64,000 nt of DNA, taken from Gelatoporia subvermispora B. Lineage: Eukaryota > Basidiomycota > Agaricomycetes > Polyporales > Gelatoporiaceae. Each line of letters starts with the position of its first letter. The stretch's first letter is position 1. The notes beneath the pieces are model-generated. The model saw only the letters and a program-made list of their open reading frames with translations, ran no database searches and had not been told where the DNA came from. Location: contig KB445804.1 of assembly GCA_000320605.2 (NCBI GenBank), positions 736,895 through 800,894 on the forward strand, given 5' to 3'. The translations under genes and the position numbers were made by a program. Shown in pieces: positions 24,701-33,759 of this stretch.

Positions 24701-27700
24701 ATATCCAGATCAATGGGATCTCGCGTCATTGCGAACAGCTCTGCCACCGCCTCGCATGTGCGTCTCAACATGTCGATTAGGGACCGGGATCTACATCAAG
24801 CAAGATCCACCAACGCTCATAGTTCCGCCACCACGACCCGTTCAGCCCGATCTGCTCTCACATCACGCATGCAGCTCAACACGCCGATCTGGGACTTGGA
24901 TCTGCGCCGATCGGGGTCGCGCACCATGGCTGAAGGCATGGCTGTTGGCCCAATCACATAAGGCTCCGTGGACCATTCACAACTTGTTCTGGGTATATCA
25001 GTCAGATAAACAGCCTTCTCGCCCTCTTGGCCATCGCGCGCCACAACTCTGTTATTGTCGATACCATGCAGACCACGGTGCACCACCTGGCACCGTCAAT
25101 GTTGTCCCAGTATCCCCACACCCCGCTCGCTCAACTCAACAACAATCTCAATATGATACCGACACCCCGGATTGCAACACGCAAGCGCGAATGCGCTCAC
25201 CAATTCACTGTCAGCTATATCGAGGTTAAGAAGTCGGTCTATCCAGCAAGGTTCACGAGGTCATCATCATCGACGACGCTCCGCTACCCTTCGCGATATC
25301 ACCCACTACCACATACACTGCGCTCTATTCTGCATCTTATCAACCACCTATGTACTCAGCTCCTGTCAGAACCAGAGCTCGTGCTGTCGCGTAAGCCCCA
25401 AGCATTATCGCCCAATAGTATATCCGCTGTCTCACTAATTCGCTATCAGGTACAGGAGATACGAGAAGTCGATCCATCCACCTAGGTTCGCGAGGTTGCT
25501 GTCATTGACGACGCTCCGCCATCCTTCACGATATCACCCGCTATCACACCGTGCTCTATTCTGCATCCTATCAACCACCTGTGTATTTGGCTCCTATCAA
25601 CCACCTGTGCACTTAGCTCCTGTCAGAACCAGAGCTCGTGCTGTCACGTAAGCCCAAGTATTATTATCCAGTAGTAATCTACTGTCTCACTAATTCGCGG
25701 TCAGGTACAGAGAGATCCGAGAAGTCGATCCATCCAGCTAGGTTCGCGAGGTTATTGTCATTGACGACGCTCCGCCATCCTTCACGATATCACCCGCTAC
25801 CACACCGCACTCTATTCTGTGTCCTATCAACCACCTGTGTATTCGGCTCCTGTCAACCATCTGTGTACTCGGCTCCTGTTAGAACCAGAGCTCGTGCTGC
25901 CACGGAAGCCCAATCATTATCAGCCAGTAGTTCATCTGCCGTCGTGCAGCCTGTACTCAAAAGTGCAAACAAGACCCCGCAGAGGATGCTGGCATTCTCT
26001 TCCAAGAAGGCTGTCATCTCCAGAGCGCCATCAATGCCAATAAAGTCTTAGGCGAGTGGTGGTACGGCTACCATGCACGACGTATGTACTTTTAGCCTGT
26101 CCGCGTTGGGCCGACGTTGACAGTTTTCGACCAGGCATTCAAGGCGCAGGCCTCTTGCAATGATGGATCGGCGACCTTCGAGGATGAATACTACTTCAGT
26201 GTTGTTCCAACTCGACATTACTGTGCTCCTGAGATCATGCTTGGTGAGTGACATCCAGCGACCACTCGACAATCTCTGAACTATTCAGCTGGTCATTCCC
26301 TTGTGACACCTTCTCCCTCGGGTGTGCGCTGTGGACATCCATAGCTATCGGCAGGCGAGTTCTATTTGGCCCTGTCACACCGATTACTATATCTAACAGA
26401 CATACTGTCTAGGAACCCTAGGACCGACTAGAAAACGGCACCACCTGATCTCTCCACCAGGCTGACCACCACAACCGTCAAGGCACCGCTGCTTACCACT
26501 CCACAACAGGATGCTGTTGCCGTTAATGAGTGAGCGCATATACTACAGCAATCCATGAATCAGCGACCGGCCGTCCTCGCAGCGCGACAAGCTGATAAGC
26601 GCAGCCTTGCACTGCGCTGGCTATATGCAGGTTCCATGAGGTACGTTGTCAAACTCGATTGCTTACGATTGCGGGACTTACTGAACACCTAGAACCAGCA
26701 TTCACGTCATTCACATCCTATGCCCAGCCCGTTTGCTTGCTGCGTGCTGCGCCTCTGGTTTACACATATTCTTGCTTTCACTGTTCCGCTTTCACTGCTG
26801 CTTGACCATTGAGGACACTCACTAACCGTTGCCTTTTCAGCCGTACACTGACTCGTTCCCCCGCGCCGACATACATGAACTCGTGGCACCAGACATCTTG
26901 CACCAGCTCATCAAGGGAACATTCAAAGACCATATCATTACATGGGTAGAGGAGTACATCAAGCTAGAGCATGGCACAACGCGTGCCTCAGCGATCCTCG
27001 CTGACATTGATAGACGGTATGTCGAACATTCGGGTGCTAATAATCCCGTGCTCAACTGTGACTTTGTCGTAGAATGGCTGTCGTGCCACCATTTACTGGC
27101 CTGCGACGCTTTCCCGAGGGCAGCGACTTCAAACAGTGGACGGGCGATGACTCCAAAGCCTTGATGAAGGTTGGTCTTCTCGATGTTGTCTGATACGATG
27201 CTGTTTATACTGATGTTGACTGCATAGGTTATTCTCCCGGCGCTGCTTGGATATGTACCAGACGACATGGTACGGGCGCTGGCGGCGTTTCTGGACTTCT
27301 GCTATATTGCTAGGCGCAATGTCCACACCGACAAGATGCTCGCCGAGCTAGACGACGCCCTTCAATGCTTTCACAAATATCAAAATATCTTCCAGACGTC
27401 CAGTGTACGCCCAGACGGATTCGCGCTTCCGCGTCAACATTCGCTCGTCCACTACCGAGAGCTCATTGAACTATTTGGCGCACCGAACGGACTCTGTTCA
27501 TCAATCACCAAGTCGAAGCATATCAAAGCGGTAAAGAAACCCTGGAGACGATCGAACAGGTACAAGGCCTTGATCCAGATGCTGAAGATCAACCAGCGCC
27601 TTGATAAACTCGCAGCGGCACGCATCGAGTTCAAGGCACGAGGGATGTTGGAGGGCACACTGATGGAGCATGTTCTTAGCCAATTCTGTAGGTTCTTGAT

Positions 27701-28618
27701 AAGCTTCCCGATATCATTGTTGACTCAATTTTGCGTGAACAGTCGCCGATGAGGATGACGAAGAAGATGAGGATGACGGTGAGATCGTCGTCAACGATGA
27801 CAGCGGCAGCGAAGACTCAGAAGAAGAGGATTTGGGTGATCTCCCGGGGCCAAGGGTCATGAACTACGTCGACATCGCTCGAACTCGTCGTAAGTGCCGT
27901 CTTGAATCTCATCTAATAAAGTTGCTGAATGACGCTGTCAGAGTCGGGATTCTCTCGGGAAGTTTCCGAGCTTGCAGCTCAAATTAAGCAGCCGAGGCTT
28001 GAGGAACTACTTCGCCGATTCCTCTATGACCAGACCCACCCCGACGCTCCCTACGACTCTGAGGAGAACAACGTTGACCCAAAGAGCTTCCGGTCGTTCA
28101 TGAAAAAAAGGATATGGGTACATTACTCTGCAGCAGCGACGTACTACGCCCCAAGTGACCCATGTGGTGTCGGGGGGATGCATTGCGAGCACATTCGTGC
28201 ATCTCCGTCCTGGTTCGGCGGGCCCCCACGCTTCGACTGTGTATTCGTCAACCAGGACTCATCCATCCCGGGAATCCGTGGACTAGGTATCGCTCAAGTT
28301 CTGCTTTTCTGTTCTTTCAAGCACCTCGGTGAGACCTATTCCTGTGCCTTGGTCCATTGGCACAAGCTCGTTGGCGACGCGCCGGACAATCGGACAGGCA
28401 TGTGGATAGCCCAGCCGGACTTCCTCGACAACGCTCGCAAACAGCCGCTTCTTCAAGTTATTCATACTGATTCAATCGTTCGCGCGGCACACCTTATCCC
28501 GGTGTTTACGCGAGGACCCGTACCTCCTGGCGTAGAGTTCCATAATGCGCTCTACGCATATGGATCGTTCCACGTCAACAAGTATGTCGACCACCATGCT
28601 TTTGAAACAATCTTCTGA
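21789..28618 (+). CDS. Plavaka transposase
   Basis: Ten exons: 21789-22362, 22413-22930, 22986-23187, 23239-23467, 23516-23648, 26841-27016, 27073-27169, 27228-27687, 27743-27889, 27942-28618. Every junction is in phase with no internal stop, giving 1070 residues. An N-terminal C2H2 zinc finger (CDYCNKGPF...HTRAKH) precedes an acidic linker. The core carries blocks typical of fungal Plavaka transposases: GLGPFIGDYPEQVLVTSIVQ, PRADIHELVAPDILHQLIKG, RRFPEGSDFKQWTGDDSKAL, LPRQHSLVHYRELI and APNGLCSSITKSKHI. A Glu/Asp-rich linker and a C-terminal domain follow. It should cut and reinsert the element. The odd feature is intron 5 (23649-26840, 3192 nt), with good GT-AG ends, which houses foreign genes. 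An intact frame implies recent or current activity if that intron is spliced. Confidence 0.9.
24021..24417 (+). CDS. small double-stranded-RNA-binding-domain protein, nested in the transposase intron
   Basis: Exons 24021-24042, 24093-24209 and 24260-24417, phases 1 and 1, giving 98 residues. Nearly the whole protein is one dsRBD: an alpha-1 region IELDRVLQSARRSQEL, a beta strand VWIVE, then GVRYGSGAGAHVEEAQEMAA with the GxG...(K/E)xAxxxAA pattern, ending KQAFRRLLGET. A dsRBD binds RNA duplexes without sequence preference; the partner and pathway here are unknown. It lies in the same orientation as the transposase and entirely within its intron 5. It looks intact, unlike the neighbouring kinase fragment. 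It may be a captured host gene or part of the element's own cargo. Confidence 0.75.
24425..25210 (+). other. intronic low-complexity DNA with an imperfect internal duplication
   Basis: The segment after the dsRBD stop. Around 24735-24800 and 24845-24915 the same pattern recurs imperfectly (…CGCATG…CTCAACA…CCGATC…GGATCT). No protein family was recognised in any frame. Confidence 0.4.
25211..25950 (+). repeat. three tandem copies of a 235-256-bp unit
   Basis: The landmark GACGACGCTCCGC occurs at 25272, 25507 and 25763, and AGAACCAGAGCTCGTGCTG at 25368, 25626 and 25881, so the unit is repeated three times in tandem with moderate divergence. In one frame copies encode VIDDAP, then YSASYQPP and SAPVRTRARA, with stops between. 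This resembles the disordered N-terminus of basidiomycete LAMMER kinases, and a kinase-core fragment follows at 26166. Confidence 0.8.
26166..26405 (+). pseudogene. LAMMER (CLK-type) protein kinase fragment
   Basis: One frame reads GSATFEDEYYFSVVPTRHYC, then APEIMLG, followed by a GT donor. After a short intron-like gap comes WSFPCDTFSLGCALW in a shifted frame. This is the activation-loop, APE and subdomain IX region of LAMMER dual-specificity kinases. Catalytic HRD/HTDLKPEN and the ATP-binding lobe are absent, the frame is shifted and stops follow, so it cannot encode a kinase. It lies inside the transposase intron and is best read as a captured, decayed piece of a host gene. Confidence 0.8.
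26406..26840 (+). other. remaining intron 5 sequence up to the acceptor
   Basis: No further domain recognised. The stretch ends in GTTGCCTTTTCAG, a strong 3' splice site, directly before the transposase exon beginning PYTDSFPRADIHEL. Confidence 0.5.
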
Positions 28619-28989
28619 AGCAACACGCAAACCTCGCTCGACGCCAATCTTACCTGGCCTGAGGCTATCACTTCGTACTCACTATCGACTTCGAAATCGA
28701 CGCGCTCGCTCGCATTCATTACAATGGCGGTGGGACATTACACTCACAAGTACTGCCATCTCGCTGCGGCCTCTGCTTACTATGTAGTAGTCTGTAGAAA
28801 ATACTGTACCGCTACTGTACTCATCTGATGTCATCTGATTTGAGTCGTCACGGACGAGAAAAACTGAGCAGATCATTGTCATTGGCCCGGGAGTATTCGT
28901 TCGAGCCGACAATCCCCGTGTCTGGTCTGTGTTAGACTCTTTTTGTCACACGAGACTTAGGTCGCACGCAGTACTACTTTACATTGTTT

Positions 28990-29175
28990 GTGCATTCACG
29001 AGCATACTTGATAGTGAGTATGCACTTGCGCCACTCTTGCCATTACCCATTGAAACTTGGCTCAGCTTTCACCCAACTTGTACAATTTAGCCGCCCTTGC
29101 TACGTACTTGGAATGACTTAACTGAGATTATATTTTTCCGTAAATTACTTGGCTGCTCTTAACAGTTGTAAGCAA
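28990..29175 (+). repeat. subterminal ACTTG-rich cluster, right end of the transposon
   Basis: Six or seven ACTTG occurrences in about 180 bp, several as ACTTGG, in the same orientation as those at the left end (15335-15660). With the inverted repeats at 29222-29273 it marks the right end of the element. Confidence 0.55.
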
Positions 29176-29316
29176 TCTGAAGTGCCATTCAGAGAGTTTA
29201 AGCTCAGCTAAGCTAAGTTTCCGGCGTGAGTAGCGACAAGTACCCATAAGGTAATCTATCAAATTTGCTGATGTTGGCGTGCCGCGAATGTGTCCGCACA
29301 TAGACACTCGCCTTGG

Positions 29317-29623
29317 TAGGCGATGTCCATTTAATCGCGATTGCCGCACGCCTCCTTTCACTCACTGATGATGTTCTCGGACTCCTCTTCCTGGTACGCA
29401 TTAGCAGTGTCAATGAATTCTCTGCCTGCAGCATAGTACGCCTCAAGCATCGCGATTGCGCATCATCTCGCTCATCGCGACTCCCGACTAATTTTTGCCC
29501 AGCGCCGCGCCGCCGAGCGCAAGCGGAACGACATTCACTCCCGTGAGCGGGGAGAGCAAGCGCAAGCTGTACCACCCAAGCTTCACCATTGGCCCAGGGG
29601 GGAGGCTTGAAGAGGCCGAACAT
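29317..29623 (-). pseudogene. aryl-alcohol dehydrogenase, N-terminal part of the split gene
   Basis: Starts at ATG 29621-29623 (MFGLFKPPPWA). With frame changes it reads LGWYSLRLLSPLTGVNVVPL, an Ala/Gly-rich turn, EAYYAAGREFIDTAN and YQEEESENIISE, then GNRD and a block like MxIATK. This is the NADPH-binding first third of an aryl-alcohol dehydrogenase, including the catalytic Asp context FIDTAN. Damage: an in-frame TAG at 29488-29490, another stop before MDIA, and frameshifts. It ends at a degraded donor (ACCAAG followed by GCGAGT), exactly where the other half (from 15244) begins, same strand and colinear. Confidence 0.85.
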
Positions 29624-31296
29624 GATAACTGTCTGGTTCACTGGTGAGTCGCGCTCTCAGTCGAGAAACTACGTCTGAAGAATGTGATACATCCTGTTCC
29701 ATTGAACAACATTACTCGGCCACATGCAACAATACATCTATGCTCCTAAGCAATATAATACTTCAGTCTCAGGATCTGCCTTAGCGTTACAATGTACTGT
29801 GCCATTTCTTATACATGTCACCACTTGCTGTTGCTGCACCGGCCTCGCTGTCCAAGATCTGCATTGCGTTCATACGCGATCAAATCTACGTAGACTTCCA
29901 GCTCGATGGTTCGCGACCAAAGAGTACATATGAGGCGTTGGATATAAAACTCGTGCTGGAGAACGCTGAGGTGATTGAGGTAGGTGTTGTTGGGGTGGAT
30001 GAGACATCCAGGGATGGGGACCGAGACTCGTCGGTTTTCACTTGCAATGTGCTCGCTGAAATCGCTCTGCCCCCCTTGTCCACGGGGTTTGCCCTCTTAC
30101 GATTGCGTAGATTACTGAAGAGTGCACCCACTGGCCGCAAGTGATGTTTTACCGCTCTAGATAGTTTGTCTGGGGTGATTGCGCTGCTGATACCAACCGG
30201 GGGGTCATTTTAGTTTGCTGCCCCACAAGAACGCACAAATTGGAGCCCTTGAGGCCTTGGGAGTGACGTCTGACCAGAGTATGACTTTGGTTGCAAAGAA
30301 CCACCTCTGCTGGACTCTTGGTGTCGGTGCCCTTCAGCTTTGTTGATCAACGCACGGCCGCTGTCCGTTGGATTGCGCGCTCGCACAATATCGATATTGA
30401 GTGACTTTGCCGTTTCACGGTCCGAGAGACGTCAAGCTTGCATCTTCTTCTTGTGGACCAAGTTAAATGCGGATGATGTGGGCAGGGTGAGTGCAAAATG
30501 TGGCCCGATTTTTGGCAAGGACAGCGGTGGTGGAAGGAGGGATATGGCTTTCCGTGCTCTGCACGTGCGGATTGAAGTAAAAGGAGATGGTCACAAGTGA
30601 GCGACGATAGCGATGAGTGGTCGCGCGTTTCCCTCAATAACCAGCCGGGGCTTCGTATGTATTCCGATGAAAGGGTCCCAGCATTTATGCCCATACGGTC
30701 TCAAGGTTGCCGCAGCTTGCTTTGATCGTCTGTGCTTTCGCAATTCAGTCAGTGGCCTTCGGTGTCTTTAGGAAAAGGCCATGAACCTTAAGTTGATGAG
30801 ATAGGTACTTGTTTTGGGCCACAATGTATAATGTCGTGTTCAACGACCAAGATTCTAGGTACCAGCACGGCAGAAGTTGTGTAAGCTTTTCAGTAGCTCT
30901 TTGCGTGTAATCGAGAATTGTTCGGTTTCGGGAGCCATTGAATGCCCTATCGAAGATACTGCATAAGCGAATCCGATTCTATGCAATATATTAGCTCATC
31001 GGTTGAGGTATCAGAACGCGAGGTGAAAAGGCATGATGGGAAACTCCGCTTCGAGGCGAATTAGTGCATGGATGCCGTCACATCGTGTTTCGGCTCTCCG
31101 GGCCGGGGCCTCGTGATCGATTCGACACATTCCTCGGACGCGCGTATTTACTCTGTGGCTAGCCTCCTCGACGCCACCTCGACAGCAGGCAGCGAGCCAA
31201 TATACGACGGTAGTCTCACGCCTCGGGACCTGTTGTGGCTTGCTATAGGAGTTATCATAGGGCTCCGCTTGGCGTCTTAGAATTCACCGTAACACT
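29624..31296. other. intergenic, nothing recognised
   Basis: Open frames such as 29815-30144 (+) and 31068-31280 (+) have no recognisable domain or splice support. The last few hundred bases should contain the Atg17 promoter. Confidence 0.45.
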
Positions 31297-33255
31297 ATGA
31301 CGACTCCAGTTGACAGCACCGCAGCTACATCTGACCAACCACACTTGGTGTCACTCGTACTTCAATCCAAGAAGGCTCTCCAACATGGAGAAATGTTTTG
31401 CTCCAGAGCCAGCATTCTCTCCTCTTCGTCTGCACAAGTTGCGGTCGATGTCCTCGCCTTGGATGCTAAGGTTCGCTGGCTTAGTAACGCAGTGTTGGAA
31501 CAGCTCGAGGTACGTGTTTAGCCGCATGCGCGGTATTACAAGGTCAGCACAGTGTGACCGTTCGTTAGCTTGCAGCGCACGTTGCAAAGAGCATAGAGCA
31601 AAAGCGTGGGGAGCTTGAGAGGCAAGCAGAGGTGCGTCACAGACCTTATTCCCTACAGGGCGACCAGATTCAATTCGACATGATCAAATAGGCATGGGAC
31701 GCGGCACGTACGGAGCGTACTGATGCGTTGGATACCGTCCTTGAATCCCTGAGTGGGCAGGTAGTCCCACCAGACTTCTACACCACGGCCACAGAGCTCT
31801 CGCCCTTCGGCAGTCAACACACTTCTGACGCGGAGCACGACCCGGATGATACTGCACCATTTGGCGACCCTCTTGCTAGCAGTCCGACTGAAACTGTACG
31901 CAACGACTCCCGCTTCCGCCGTACTCTGGGTGTTGCAAGGCCCGACCGCAGCACATGGAAGACCTTACGGGATTTTGTGGACGAGCGCAAGATTGAGGAT
32001 GTCCTTGACTCAATTGAAAGCGATCGCAGTGCACTAGACGTATGGTTTATGCATCAAATAATTATCAGTAGCCATGTGACGAGTATACCTAGGATATACT
32101 GGCCCGAACATCTGACTACCCTGAATCTCTCTTCACTACGATATCGGCCATCCGAACGAACGCGCCTGTCGAAATCATTGTACCTTCGATTGACGACATT
32201 TTCTCATCACAGGAGGCTGCCTCAGCGAAGATGGCCGGCCATTTAGAAAGCCTTGCAGCTCACTATGATCAGATGTCTGATGCTCTGAGTCTCAGTGAAG
32301 CGGGAGAAGAATACACCGAGGATGACCTACAAGGTTTGTGAGCCGTCACATTCTGGCCGATACGATACGTGAATTCTTGTAGATATGAATCGCGACACGG
32401 ATGAATTGCCCGCGATAATAGCTGAGCTGGAAGAGAGCATCTTGTCCATCGAGGCTACAAAGTATGTCATTTCTCGTGGTTCCCGTTTCTATCGTGCAAG
32501 GATGAATCACGAGAAATTGGCATCCGCAGTAACCAATTATTAGGCGTCAAAAAAGCAGCACAGCAACAACTTGAAACACACCGACAGACTCTCGATGACT
32601 TGGACGAACTTGGTGAAATCATGACAGAGATGTTAGAACGACAACAGGACGTTGAGGTTGGTAAACTGCGACTTGCTGTGAATTATGTGTCTGTGACGCT
32701 GGTACTGATCCAAAGGTTTAGGCCGAGAGTAGCAAGCAGCTGGCGTTGATGCACCAGCACCTCATGACCATTGAAGGACTACAGCATCGCTTCACCTCGT
32801 ATCAATACGCGTACAACAAGCTTCTGCTCGAGCTGGCACGTCGAAGGCAGTACCAAGATGCGGCCGAGAGGATCGTGGAAGGCATGATCAGTCAGCTAGA
32901 CGCAATGACAGAAGGTGTGACAGCCATCACTGCGCTCATGTGACGAAGTACGATGTAGCTGACGTCCCGAGAAGAAGAACGTCTACTACGGGAAGAATTC
33001 AATGCCGAACACGGGCAGTATCTTCCGGAAGATGTATGCCTCTTTATACAGAACGCACCAACGCGCTGGACAGTTATAACACGACCGGGAGAACATAGGG
33101 AGGTGGTACCCGGAGTGGAGCAAGATCTACTGTTAGAGGTGAGCTAACATGCTGCATGATTGTTACCGTCCATTGAGGCGAATACGCCATCGTAGGCCAG
33201 GGAGCGTATCGGAGTGACAGCTGCAGGAGAATCGGGTGCGAGTCAGAGCTTGTAG
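31297..33255 (+). CDS. atg17: autophagy-related protein 17 (Atg17)
   Basis: Scaffold of the Atg1 kinase complex at the phagophore assembly site; bends into a coiled-coil arc that tethers Atg13, Atg29/31 partners and Atg9 vesicles. Nine exons: 31297-31509, 31569-31631, 31692-32039, 32093-32333, 32383-32461, 32530-32656, 32722-32914, 32972-33138, 33196-33255; 496 residues, all in phase. The N-terminus (HLVSLVLQSKKALQHGE, then DALDTVLESLSGQVVPP) matches the APG17 family. Most of the protein is predicted helical, with heptads in 220-400. An acidic insert (DAEHDPDDTAPFGD) follows the first helix, as in other basidiomycetes. Length is slightly above budding-yeast Atg17. The start is the ATG at 31297. 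Confidence 0.9.
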
Positions 33256-33396
33256 TACAGATTGCCAATATAAATTATGTACGTAGTGATGAATGGTTCC
33301 CACCGTATGCGGTCAATGAGCGGAAAAACTGTGAGTAGATTCATCCGATGCCATTAGGAAGAGCAAAAAAGCGATACGGCGCAGTGGGCAAAAGTA

Positions 33397-33470
33397 TGAG
33401 TCGGCCCAGGTTCGAACTGAGGACCTTCTGTGTGTTAGACAGATGCGATAACCAACTACGCCACCGACCC
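33397..33470 (-). tRNA. tRNA-Val(AAC)
   Basis: 74 nt fold as a cloverleaf: 7-bp acceptor stem GGGTCGG/CCGACTC with discriminator A, D-arm, anticodon stem TCTGT/ACAGA with loop CTAACAC (U33, anticodon AAC), 5-bp T-stem CTCAG/CTGGG and T-loop TTCGAAC. No intron. A run of six or so T lies about 27 nt downstream on the transcribed strand and could terminate Pol III. Confidence 0.95.
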
Positions 33471-33759
33471 ATGCGAAACAGACCTTATCTGACTGTCATG
33501 GTGTGCGCACTAATCGAAGCGCACGGGACGGCGCATTGGACCATGACCGATTTGCGGGGTAGGATGATGGCGATGCTTAAAGTCCCCAGAGCCATTGGCA
33601 GTGGGGACATCAGCTATCCCAACGGCCCCTCCCTGTCCCCGAGCGTGTGCCGGACATAAAACACTCCCCTGCCCTGTCTTTCTTTCTTTGCCTCCAAGTT
33701 GCAACCCTCCAAATCTGAGTCGCGCACCAGTCTTGCCTGACCGTCTAGACTTTGCACTC

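Larger units (their letters stand above)
15300..29275. mobile_element. about 14-kb Plavaka-type DNA transposon, nested with younger insertions
   Basis: The element sits between the two halves of the aryl-alcohol dehydrogenase gene. Its ends show imperfect terminal inverted repeats: an identical 11-mer CATCAGCAAAT at 15303-15313 and, inverted, at 29263-29273. In both it is followed 19-20 nt inward by TACTTG, then CTACT and CACG. It carries a Plavaka transposase (+) and a divergent DUF6532-like gene (-), plus subterminal ACTTG-rich clusters. Internal younger insertions are LTR-like DNA with a gap and a MITE. Exact termini and target duplication were not resolved, so the limits are approximate. 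Plavaka elements are established CACTA-related transposons of Agaricomycetes; the family call rests on the transposase. Confidence 0.8.

Noticed and set aside
15295..29185. CACTTCA near 15298 and TGAAGTG near 29180 as CACTA-style termini
   Set aside because: Only 7 bp match, the flanks do not form a target duplication, and the CATCAGCAAAT pair with longer inward similarity fits better.
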